From positions 1-13,518 of the forward strand of contig NZ_LSJS01000146.1 of assembly GCF_001557325.1 (NCBI RefSeq): a stretch of 13,518 bases of DNA, given 5' to 3'. A program made the translations under genes and the position numbers. The notes under the pieces were generated by a model. That model saw only the letters and a program-made list of their open reading frames with translations, was not told where the DNA came from and did no database searches. Positions 7,701 through 13,518 of the stretch are shown here, piece by piece. Each line of letters opens with the position of its first letter. Within the stretch, counting starts at the first letter, position 1. Source of the DNA: Erythrobacter donghaensis. GTDB taxonomy: Bacteria > Pseudomonadota > Alphaproteobacteria > Sphingomonadales > Sphingomonadaceae.

Positions 7701-8030
7701 TCGGTACCAATCTATCGACTGCGAGGTATTATTTGGTCCACCAAATTGGCCGATCATCGAGTCAAGTTCGGTTATTCTTTTGCTTTCTGCCTCGGTCAAA
7801 TATCTGATTTTCGGTGGAGTTTTATTCGCGACCTCTTGAACAGTGATGAATGGCTTTCGGGTCGATGGGTCCAGAGGCAACTGCGCGTCATCAGCGCAAG
7901 CATCGGCAGCCGATGAACGTGTGGACGATTCTATTGGGGGTGTGGCCTGTGCTTGAGGCTTGCCCGACGCCGCCATCATCATAAGCGCGACACCCGAGAC
8001 AGCCACCCTCATCTGCAACGCCTTGTGCAT
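4734..8030 (-). CDS. Exported TPR-CHAT protease-like protein (CHAT1)
   Basis: CHAT domains are caspase/separase-like cysteine peptidases, often joined to TPR repeats that bind partners. This protein has 1098 residues from the ATG. A signal peptide covers about 1-29 (hydrophobic VAVSGVALMMMAAS, then AQA), so it should act in the periplasm. Kinesin-light-chain-type TPRs span about 105-490, with recurring HP motifs (DHPY, QHPRT, LHPQT, NHPNL, GHPSV, NHPLA). A charged helical linker follows at about 490-690. The C-terminal CHAT domain holds His949 (LHLATHG) and Cys1004 (ILSACDT). GC falls to about 40% in the TPR half and rises above 70% in parts of the linker and CHAT half. A GTG one codon earlier is an alternative start; GGGGAAGG precedes it. 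It lies 27 bases after the upstream secreted-protein gene, probably in one operon. The substrate is unknown. Confidence 0.9.
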   Translation of the reverse strand: MHKALQMRVAVSGVALMMMAASGKPQAQATPPIESSTRSSAADACADDAQLPLDPSTRKPFITVQEVANKTPPKIRYLTEAESKRITELDSMIGQFGGPNNTSQSIDWYREIISILNSTFGPDHPYQIEFQRGFSLNLAVNGSIAESITHSQIVLQLMIDVLGIQHPRTLDSRRILAEALRRGGRTEEAEIQSAIALQGQMDLFGPNDKSTVATIFIRSRILNTLGEYAESLKLAHDAWSISNEICGGLHPQTIAFASGYADQLLVSGELVRAENIARIAWQNAVSTFSQDDFRALILQRAYANVVRDLGHLQYAYSLSRASLIGIQKALPNDHSEVATSFYDFAGIATDLGYFDLAIESYQTAIEIGGLNFGENHPNLLTYQNGLGVAYLEAGEADRAREIFAGVVNARLISLGVGHPSVGLAYYNLATALADSKENRQAEELYRRALGLIEAGNGKNHPLASRVALNAAINLLEQRDRAYLAVDQARRGLAGRRERSRLDGSVGFRGELKRDAELHRVQSAERLFADAAWVRGAAFPAEAPGLRVESFGALQGAGSGPAARAIAETAARRYAVKAGAGELVSERARQVELWAAAERRNIAAQAQSGGQDRAAREAMERDMAAAEARIEAIDAELKVKAPQYFAIVNQPPLDVAEAQGLLGEDEAVLIVVPSEFGTHVMALTKTELVWHRADIKADEVANKVTALRRDLNPGEDARVPDLSRGSDPLRGPDAELAYRPSFDRATAHDLHTQLIAPVAATLEGKSQLFIAADGALASLPFGVLVTEAPAAGSDESDPEVLRSTPWFADSHALVQIPSLQSLAYLRRFNTGESGASGSSAAPRATTLRTAASGFAGFGDPVLSGPSGASRGAEAVNFVGSGVTESGSALMNPDLLRTLDRLSGTRTELRTISSMLGASEDALRLDVRMTESDFRKPGRLNGVKILHLATHGLKAADAGRYGQSTEPGLVFTPPAQATSQDDGYLAASEIVGIDLAGVDWVILSACDTAAPSGKPGEAGLSGLARAFFYAGAPSLLVSHWPVRDDVAAVLTVNTLRRTQAGESRAAALQNAMRDIRNDQSNPTFAHPSAWAPFTIAGEGR
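4741..5998 (-). repeat. Direct repeat copy A (3' part of CHAT1)
   Basis: This stretch aligns almost gap-free with 12279-13518, in the same orientation. It differs mainly by scattered substitutions plus an extra DARVPDLSRGSDPL-type insertion and a different, shorter loop before the GVTE motif. Over the last roughly 118 residues I count 18 amino-acid differences (about 85% identity). The DNA match continues to the window edge, so the full repeat may be longer. Confidence 0.9.
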
Positions 8031-8057
8031 CACCTTCCCCCGATCGAACGTTTCGCT

Positions 8058-8750
8058 TTAGCTCGTCGCCAACACCACCGGACCTGCCCCACTTCGCCGT
8101 TCCACCTCAAGACGGAAGGCACCCGTCCAGCGCGGGGTCCAGCTGCATACTTGGCCAGCGGGGCTCCAGTCCGTTTGACATGCGACCGCGCCATTCTGAT
8201 CGTATACCGTAAGACGCGCCGTTCCTCGTGGGTCGCGCATTTGCACGGTGGCGCGCTCTCCGCCCCGGTAGCGCATGACGCGGCCCGATGGTCGGGGTGC
8301 CACGCTGAAGATGACAAGCCCATTCGAGCCGACGAGGTTCTTGCCTTGTTGCTCCTTGTACCGCTGCATACGCGCCAAGGCCGCGGGATCATCGGCAAGT
8401 GCCGCTTCAGCTTCGCTCCAGAATGTTTCGGGCGCCGCTGGCAATGACTCGCCAGTGTCTTCCGAACGGAGGCTGCCAAGCAATGTATAAAGGTTCGCCG
8501 CAGCCAGCCAGCTCTCCGCGCTACCATTGTCGCGGGCGTGTTGCAGCACGCGGTCGGCCAGCGACAATTGCGCCAGTCGCCACTCAGTCGCAGGGGGTGT
8601 ACCATCGGCACGCTCGGTCTTGGCGGCAACGTTGGCATCATAGGCCTCGTCCGCAGCGCCTTCATCTTGCGCCTTCGCTGTGTTCAGGCCAACAGAAGTG
8701 ATGGCGAATGCAGCGATGTTTATCGCGCCCAACAGTCGTGATTTTGTCAT
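8058..8750 (-). CDS. Secreted protein of unknown function with C-terminal beta domain
   Basis: I do not recognise a named family. From the ATG at 8750 the protein has 230 residues. A signal peptide covers about 1-27 (MTKSRLLGAINIAAFAITS, ending AKA before QDE). A helical, alanine-rich middle (about 55-135) contains SAESWLAAANLYTLLGS. A C-terminal region (about 143-230) looks like a small beta-sandwich, with GGERATVQMRDPRGTARL, VYDQNGAVACQ and WTGAFRLEV. Cys191 and Cys202 could form a disulfide there. This resembles pre-peptidase C-terminal-like domains, but that is only a guess. I preferred this start to one 19 codons upstream because it begins the signal peptide and AAGG lies 7 bases before it. 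It is the first gene of the operon with CHAT1 and diverges from the histidine kinase. Confidence 0.8.
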   Translation of the reverse strand: MTKSRLLGAINIAAFAITSVGLNTAKAQDEGAADEAYDANVAAKTERADGTPPATEWRLAQLSLADRVLQHARDNGSAESWLAAANLYTLLGSLRSEDTGESLPAAPETFWSEAEAALADDPAALARMQRYKEQQGKNLVGSNGLVIFSVAPRPSGRVMRYRGGERATVQMRDPRGTARLTVYDQNGAVACQTDWSPAGQVCSWTPRWTGAFRLEVERRSGAGPVVLATS

Positions 8751-8873
8751 CGAATCAACCTTGAAGTGATGTGCACACGGTCTGCCCACAATGCGGCGGC
8801 GGAACAACTTATGGTTTCCGCAAGCGGCTAATCACTGGCTGACATCGCCGGGCTGGCAAGTCATAGTGGCGGC
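8751..8873. promoter_or_regulatory. Divergent intergenic region between kinase and secreted-protein operon
   Basis: These 123 bases separate the start of the minus-strand operon from the start of the plus-strand kinase gene, so promoters for both must lie here or overlap the genes. I see no clear sigma-70 boxes. The only symmetric element is an 8-bp palindrome, TGTGCACA, at 8770-8777, about 20 bases upstream of the secreted-protein ATG. Binding by the neighbouring response regulator is plausible from position but not shown. Confidence 0.5.
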
Positions 8874-10211
8874 ATGAACTGGTTCGCTCCGAAAGGCTTC
8901 TCGAACTTCGCCAACTTGGTGCTGGCGATCCTGGTCGTGGGACTGGCTATGACGGCGTGGCTAAACCTCCGGGAAGCGGCGCAAAAACAGGCAGGGAACA
9001 GCTTCCTCTCGAAGAGTGTCTCGGTCTTTGCCTTGGACACCACCGAGCAATGCACAGAACTTCGCAACGAGGCAGCGACCTCTTCGTTCAGTGCCAACAG
9101 GACGCTGGTCGTCCATGGACCGCTTACAGCAAGCGCTCGCGTAAGTTTCGCGGTGCCATTGGATGAAAATGCGAAGGCAGCCGGTGGGGCCGGTGTTTTC
9201 CAGGTGCAAGGCGAACGCGTTATTGGCGAGTGGCTGGGGAGTGAGACTTGCGGATGGTATTTCGTTGGGGAGAGGCTTGCGCCCTACGAGCAGACCATTC
9301 CGCCTACATTGATAGCTATCCTCGCGGCCGGTCTCGCTGCGGGATTGACGATCTGGTGGATTGGTAGGGTCGCGCAGCGCCGTCTCGAAACCGATATCGC
9401 CCGCGTGCTCGCCGATTGCCGAGAGATCGGCAGCGGCAATCTCACCCATCGGATCGATGGTACGATCAGATCCGATGACTTGCGAGCGGTGGCAGCGGAG
9501 GTCAACGGGATGGTCGGACAGCTGGCTCTCCTGGTAGAGAACATGCGGACCGTTTCGGTGACCCTCGCGCATGACATGCGCAACTACATCACGCATGCAA
9601 AGGTCCGCCTGCGACAGCTGCGTGACGCTTTACCCGAGGGTGATCGCTCCGCTGTCGAGCCGGCGATGGTATCCTTGAGCCAGCTGGACGCCCTGTCGCG
9701 TGAGATTGCCCGCATGGCCGCAAGCCGATCAGACGGGAACGCGGGCCGTGTGGTCGATCTGGCCGATATCGCCAGAGACGCAGCGGGCCTGTTCGCAGAC
9801 AGTTTTGAGGACGAAGGTGTCACTCTTGCTACGGAATTCAACGCCGCGCCGGTCAAGGTCAATCAGGCGTTGGTCATGGAGGCCATTGTCAATCTGCTGG
9901 GCAATGCGCTGAAGTACGGCGCATCGGGCAAGCATGTGATGATCCGAACGGCCTGCGACGGTGCACAGGCTATTGCGGAAGTGATCGATTCCGGACCTGG
10001 CGTGCCTGAGGCTCAACGGGACAAGATCTTTCGCCTCGACTATCGACTCAACAACGAAGGACCGGTCGAAGGCCATGGCTTCGGCCTCGCCATTGCAAAA
10101 ATGTTCACCCGTATGGATGGTGGCGATCTGACGGTAACCGATGCCCATCCGCATGCAGTAAGTCCCGGAGCATGCTTCCGGATCAGCTTCCCGGTTCACA
10201 CGGCCGACTAA
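8874..10211 (+). CDS. Sensor histidine kinase
   Basis: This inner-membrane kinase has 445 residues. A first membrane helix spans about 11-30, a periplasmic sensor part 31-142 (with Cys60 and Cys126), and a second helix about 143-163. A HAMP segment covers about 164-216, and the dimerisation helix carries the phospho-acceptor His233 (LAHDMRNYITHAK). The ATP-binding domain spans about 325-440, with N-box VMEAIVNLLGNALKYG, G1 DSGPGV and G2 GHGFGLA. The H-box is unusual: classical kinases have H-E/D-x-R-T-P-L, and here RN replaces RT and no proline follows. The gene is convergent with the response regulator and their stop codons overlap by 4 bases, so they probably form a pair. The periplasmic sensor faces the same compartment as the exported CHAT and protease proteins. 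The RBS is weak. Confidence 0.93.
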   Translation: MNWFAPKGFSNFANLVLAILVVGLAMTAWLNLREAAQKQAGNSFLSKSVSVFALDTTEQCTELRNEAATSSFSANRTLVVHGPLTASARVSFAVPLDENAKAAGGAGVFQVQGERVIGEWLGSETCGWYFVGERLAPYEQTIPPTLIAILAAGLAAGLTIWWIGRVAQRRLETDIARVLADCREIGSGNLTHRIDGTIRSDDLRAVAAEVNGMVGQLALLVENMRTVSVTLAHDMRNYITHAKVRLRQLRDALPEGDRSAVEPAMVSLSQLDALSREIARMAASRSDGNAGRVVDLADIARDAAGLFADSFEDEGVTLATEFNAAPVKVNQALVMEAIVNLLGNALKYGASGKHVMIRTACDGAQAIAEVIDSGPGVPEAQRDKIFRLDYRLNNEGPVEGHGFGLAIAKMFTRMDGGDLTVTDAHPHAVSPGACFRISFPVHTAD

Positions 10212-10888
10212 ACCTCCAGTACGTAGCCGCCATTTGCAGCCTTGATCTCGGCGGACACGCCGCTTTCCCGAAGCTTCCTCCGCATTCGAGAGATGGCCGT
10301 TTGAATCCAAGGCTTCTGGATGTTGAGACCTGACCAGCTCGGCCAACCTGCCACCCAAACGGCGTCATAAGTGGCAGGGCTCGGGTGAGCCTCGGCCACG
10401 CACAGCAACAGGTCGAACTGGACCGGCTCAAGCTTGAGATCAGATCCGTTCCAGTAGGCCTTCTGTGCAAGCCTGTGGAGTTCAAACGCCCCGCGCTTGA
10501 GGATCAGCGGATGGCTTTCGTGCTGTCCGCGGCGGACCGCTGCATGGATGCGCGCCAGAAGTTCGCGCGGCTCGAAGTCCTTGCCGAGATAGTCATCTGC
10601 GCCCGCTCCCAGACCCGTCACCCGGTCATCGATTGTGTTGAGTTGGCTGAGGATCAAGGCGGGCGTTCGCACATTTCGGGTCCGAAGCGCTGTCAACACA
10701 TCAAGCCCATCACCGCCGATCACATTCCGGTCGAGCAGGAGGCAGTCATAGGACACGGACAGGGCGGCATCGAGCGCTGAGGCGAGATCCACAAAGTGGT
10801 CGATTGTGATGGCAGCGTCGAGGCCGGTCAGAGATGTGCGGATATTGTCCGCCATGAATTCGACATCTTCGAGCAGGAGAATTTTCAT
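10208..10888 (-). CDS. OmpR/PhoB-type response regulator
   Basis: This 226-residue transcription factor is probably phosphorylated by the adjacent kinase. The receiver domain (1-118) has acidic residues Glu7 and Asp8, phospho-acceptor Asp53 (LLLDRNVIGGDG), Ser81 and Lys103. The usual K-P-F is K-D-F here, so the conserved cis-proline is missing. A winged-helix DNA-binding domain follows (about 128-226), with LKLEPVQFDLLL, a recognition helix near WIQTAISRMRRKLRE, and the terminal GGYVLEV hairpin. ATG at 10888 is preferred, with GGACG upstream; an in-frame TTG at 10909 would overlap the protease stop. It begins 17 bases after the protease gene, so it is likely in an operon with CHAT2 and the protease. 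A target within this locus is an inference. Confidence 0.93.
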   Translation of the reverse strand: MKILLLEDVEFMADNIRTSLTGLDAAITIDHFVDLASALDAALSVSYDCLLLDRNVIGGDGLDVLTALRTRNVRTPALILSQLNTIDDRVTGLGAGADDYLGKDFEPRELLARIHAAVRRGQHESHPLILKRGAFELHRLAQKAYWNGSDLKLEPVQFDLLLCVAEAHPSPATYDAVWVAGWPSWSGLNIQKPWIQTAISRMRRKLRESGVSAEIKAANGGYVLEV

Positions 10889-10905
10889 TTTTCGTCCGAT
10901 CAATA

Positions 10906-12270
10906 TCAATAGACTGCACCGAAGCTGCCATCGGTTATGCTGGCGTCCGGATCACGGTTCAACGTAATATACTGCTGCTCCGAGCCGCGGCGCGCGACGA
11001 GAAGTGTCGCTCGTTCAGGGGCCTGCGCCAAGATGGCAGCCGCAGATTCGGCATCGCGGAGCGGCATACCGTTGATCTGGAGCACGACGTCCCCGCGACC
11101 CAAGCCAGCCAATTGGGCCGGGCTGTTTTCAGCCACGACAGCGACCGCGATAACCCTTGCCGTCTCTCTAACTGGCACGTCGATCAAGGTGAGACCAAAA
11201 TCGGGTGCAGCAGGGGTGTCATCCCGCACCTTCTGGATCGTCTGGACGAGTTCGGGCTGCATCGCGGCCAGCACAACGCTGGACTGCAGGGCCAAATTCT
11301 GCGTCAGGATATCTCCGGTCCGTTGAACCGTTAGCGCCAGTTGTTCGCCAGGACGCTTGGTCCACAAAATTCGGGCGAGCTGAACGGGTTCGGTCAACGG
11401 CTGACCATCGACCTTCAATATGACATCACCGGCCAGTATCCGGCCCTCAGCAGCCGCACTGTTCCCGAAGACTTGCTCGACGGTGAGACCACCGGTTTGC
11501 CTGCCGCTTTCAGTATTGGGCGCAGAGGCTCCAAGTTTGCGGACACGAAGACCAAGAGCGCCGTACTCATAGCGCCCCTCGCGCAGGACGCGCTCCACAT
11601 ATGGCGCAACCACACTTGAAGGAACCGCGAGGCCGATGCCGATATCGTATTGGGTCTCTGCAGGTGTCGCCGTGTTCACTCCGATGACTTTCCCGTTGGG
11701 CCCAATGAGAGGCCCACCGGAGTTGCCAGGGTTCAACGCCGCATCATGCTGCAGCAGGAAGATCGCGTTCTGGTCAGAGTAATGGCGGTCAAATCCCGAG
11801 ATAATCCCTGAGGAAACGGAGAAGGGATAGCTCATCGGTGATCCCAGAGCCGCGACCGGTCGACCGGGGCTGGCGTAATCGGCTTCAGCAAGCTGCAGAG
11901 CGGGCAGCGGACTACGGGCTCCCTCAATCTGCAAAAGAGCAAGGTCTACCAAAGGCTGTGCGTCGATAAGCCTTGCCGAGAAGGTCTGACCATCGGGAAA
12001 GGACAGCTGGATCACCTGCGCTCCTGAAACAACATGCGCGTTGGTTACCACCAGACCATCCGGGCTGATGACAAAGCCTGAGCCGTGTCTGTGCGGGGCG
12101 ATCGAGGGACCACTGGCAGAGCGCGACACCTCGATCCGCACGAGCGAACGCAGGGCATTGGAAACGGCATCAGTCCATTCGAACTCTGCCGCGAAAAGCG
12201 ACGAAGGCATGGCGATGCATAGGCATGCGCCAACTGTAGACCGCAGGATCGTTCGTCGATTAGCGAACAT
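10906..12270 (-). CDS. Exported trypsin-like protease with two PDZ domains (HtrA/DegP-like)
   Basis: A serine endopeptidase of 454 residues, resembling DegP/DegQ envelope quality-control proteases. The N-terminus carries a Tat-like motif (NRRTILR at 4-10) before a hydrophobic stretch, with likely cleavage near LFAA at 25-28. The trypsin-like domain (about 35-225) holds the triad His79 (VTNAHVV), Asp109 (VDLALLQ) and Ser184 (NPGNSGGPL). PDZ1 is at about 236-318 and PDZ2 at about 357-438. The ATG at 12270 follows the CHAT2 stop by one base, with GAAGGA of the CHAT2 end as ribosome site; a longer frame upstream only overlaps CHAT2 out of phase. Translation is thus probably coupled to CHAT2. The substrate is unknown; CHAT2 or its targets are candidates. 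Confidence 0.93.
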   Translation of the reverse strand: MFANRRTILRSTVGACLCIAMPSSLFAAEFEWTDAVSNALRSLVRIEVSRSASGPSIAPHRHGSGFVISPDGLVVTNAHVVSGAQVIQLSFPDGQTFSARLIDAQPLVDLALLQIEGARSPLPALQLAEADYASPGRPVAALGSPMSYPFSVSSGIISGFDRHYSDQNAIFLLQHDAALNPGNSGGPLIGPNGKVIGVNTATPAETQYDIGIGLAVPSSVVAPYVERVLREGRYEYGALGLRVRKLGASAPNTESGRQTGGLTVEQVFGNSAAAEGRILAGDVILKVDGQPLTEPVQLARILWTKRPGEQLALTVQRTGDILTQNLALQSSVVLAAMQPELVQTIQKVRDDTPAAPDFGLTLIDVPVRETARVIAVAVVAENSPAQLAGLGRGDVVLQINGMPLRDAESAAAILAQAPERATLLVARRGSEQQYITLNRDPDASITDGSFGAVY

Positions 12271-12271
12271 C

Positions 12272-13518
12272 TTACCGTCCTTCGCCTGCGATGGTGAACG
12301 GGGCCCAAGCGGAGGGGTGGGCGAAGCTGGGGTTGGCGGGATCGTTGCGGATGTCGCGCATGGCGTTCTGGAGGGCGGTTGCGCGGCTTTGTCCGGCCTG
12401 GGTGCGGCTGAGGGTGTTGACCGTGAGTGCGGCGGCCACGTCATCGCCGACCGGCCAGTGGCTGACCAGCAGGCTTGGGGCTCCGGCGTAGAAGAACGCG
12501 CGGGCAAGGCCGGAGAGGCCCGGCTCACCCGGCGTGCCCGAGGGGGCGGCAGTGTTGCAGGCCGAGAGGATCACCCAGTCGACTGCGGTGAGGTTGAGCG
12601 TGAGGACCTCGGAAGCGGCAAGATAGCCGTCATCCTGGCTGCTTGCTTCTGTGGGCGGCGTGAACACGAGGCCCGGCTCGGTGCGTGCGCCGCGCTGGCC
12701 TGCCTCGCTGGCGGTGAGCCCATGGGTGGCGAGGTGAAGGATGCGGACATTGCTGAGATCAGCGCTGCGCAGGGCGGCCTCGGTCATGGCGGTATCGAGC
12801 CGGATCGCGCCTGCCGGAGCGCCGAGCAGCTTGCCGACCGCCTCGAGCTCTGTGCGGGTGCCGGGCAGACGGGCAAGCGCGCGCAGCTCATCGGGGTTCA
12901 TGAGCGGAGCACCTGCTTCGGTCACGCCGCGCCCGGTGAGCCCCGAGGCATCGACTGGCGGGAGCGCACCGGCACTGCGACCACCGCGGCGGACGGCAGC
13001 GCCGCTCAATATCGGATCGCCGAACCCGGCAAAGCCGTTGGCGGCGGTACGCACGGTGGCGGCGCGAGGCGCGGTGCTACCCGATACCCCGCCCTCGCCC
13101 GTGTTGAACTGCCTGAGGTAGGCGAGCGACTGGAGTGAGGGGATCTGCACCAGCGCATGGGCGTCGGCGAACCACGGGGTCGCGCGCAGCACCTCGGGAT
13201 CGCTGTCGTCGCTGCCTGCAGCCGGAGCCTCGGTCACCAGCACGCCGAAGGGCAGGCTCGCCAGCGCGCCGTCGGCGGCGATGAACAGGTGGCTCTTGCC
13301 TTCGAGCGTCGCGGCAACCGGCGCGATCAACCTGGCATAGAGATCATGCGCGGTCGCCCGGTCGAAGGAGGGGCGATAAGCCAGCTCGGCATCGGGACCG
13401 CGTGACCCCTCGCCCGGGTTGAGATCGCGGCGCAGGGCAGTGACCTTCTCGGCCACCTCATCCGCCTTGATGTCCGCCCGGTGCCAGACCAGCTCGGTCC
13501 TGGTCAGTGCCATCACAT
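12272..13518 (-). CDS. CHAT-domain protease-like protein (CHAT2), 5' end outside the window
   Basis: This is the C-terminal part (about 415 residues) of a CHAT protein. Its upstream portion, probably TPR repeats and a signal peptide, lies beyond the right edge; the frame is open to the last base. The catalytic dyad is intact: His in LHLATHGL at 12722-12724 and Cys in ILSACNT at 12557-12559. It closely resembles the end of CHAT1, including the final IAGEGR, with small indels before the GVTE motif. The stop is separated by one base from the protease start, so the two are cotranscribed. A methionine near the edge (MMALTRTEL) aligns with the interior of CHAT1 and is not the true start. The orientation and spacing suggest CHAT1 and CHAT2 arose by duplication. 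Confidence 0.93.
   Translation of the reverse strand, partial: VMALTRTELVWHRADIKADEVAEKVTALRRDLNPGEGSRGPDAELAYRPSFDRATAHDLYARLIAPVAATLEGKSHLFIAADGALASLPFGVLVTEAPAAGSDDSDPEVLRATPWFADAHALVQIPSLQSLAYLRQFNTGEGGVSGSTAPRAATVRTAANGFAGFGDPILSGAAVRRGGRSAGALPPVDASGLTGRGVTEAGAPLMNPDELRALARLPGTRTELEAVGKLLGAPAGAIRLDTAMTEAALRSADLSNVRILHLATHGLTASEAGQRGARTEPGLVFTPPTEASSQDDGYLAASEVLTLNLTAVDWVILSACNTAAPSGTPGEPGLSGLARAFFYAGAPSLLVSHWPVGDDVAAALTVNTLSRTQAGQSRATALQNAMRDIRNDPANPSFAHPSAWAPFTIAGEGR
12279..13518 (-). repeat. Direct repeat copy B (3' part of CHAT2)
   Basis: This stretch is the partner of 4741-5998 in the same orientation, about 7.5 kb away. The last bases of the window (CATCACAT) align with 5991-5998. 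The repeat may continue beyond the window. Confidence 0.9.

Noticed and set aside
12271..12528. N-terminal extension of the serine protease
   Set aside because: It overlaps the CHAT2 end out of phase and is proline- and serine-rich; the signal peptide begins at 12270.
12041..13138. A 365-residue plus-strand frame opposite CHAT2 and the protease start
   Set aside because: It is glycine- and alanine-rich, spans two well-supported minus-strand genes, and has no recognisable domain. The matching antisense frame in the CHAT1 repeat only reflects the duplication.
1..13518. CRISPR arrays, tRNA or rRNA genes
   Set aside because: I saw no regularly spaced short repeats and no clear tRNA or rRNA motifs on either strand by reading.

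Overview
The window looks like chromosome or plasmid DNA of a GC-rich alphaproteobacterium, probably a sphingomonad or erythrobacter relative. This is judged from codon use, roughly 60-65% GC in most genes, and the style of the secreted CHAT, HtrA-like and two-component proteins; no marker gene fixes the taxon.

Left part (56-4553): a complete Tn3-family transposon of about 4.5 kb, bounded by 38-bp terminal inverted repeats that differ at one position. It carries tnpA and tnpR on the minus strand in the Tn21-like order (tnpR upstream of tnpA). Upstream of tnpR is a probable res region with dyads. A BrnT/BrnA toxin-antitoxin pair on the plus strand lies between res and the right repeat. The 5 bp flanking the two ends differ (TAATT and ATGGC), so this is not a simple undisturbed insertion. 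The right end cuts a minus-strand reading frame that begins with a signal peptide.

Right part (4554-13518): a locus of exported and signalling proteins. On the minus strand, a small secreted protein (8058-8750) is followed by a signal-peptide TPR-CHAT cysteine protease-like protein (CHAT1, 4734-8030) and then by the gene truncated by the transposon. Further right, also on the minus strand, a second CHAT protein (CHAT2, cut by the window end) is followed one base later by a trypsin/HtrA-like protease with two PDZ domains and a Tat-like signal, and 17 bases later by an OmpR-type response regulator. A sensor histidine kinase lies on the plus strand between the two groups. It is divergent from the secreted-protein operon and overlaps the response regulator gene tail to tail by 4 bases.

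The last 1.24-1.26 kb of the two CHAT genes are near-duplicate direct repeats (about 85% amino-acid identity over the final ~118 residues), and both keep the His/Cys dyad. In CHAT1 the N-terminal TPR half is much poorer in GC (about 40%) than the CHAT half (about 70%), which suggests a mosaic gene. Inference: the kinase and regulator control, or respond to, an envelope proteolytic module in which TPR domains sense a target, CHAT domains cut it, and the PDZ serine protease acts alongside. I do not recognise this whole assembly as a described system.
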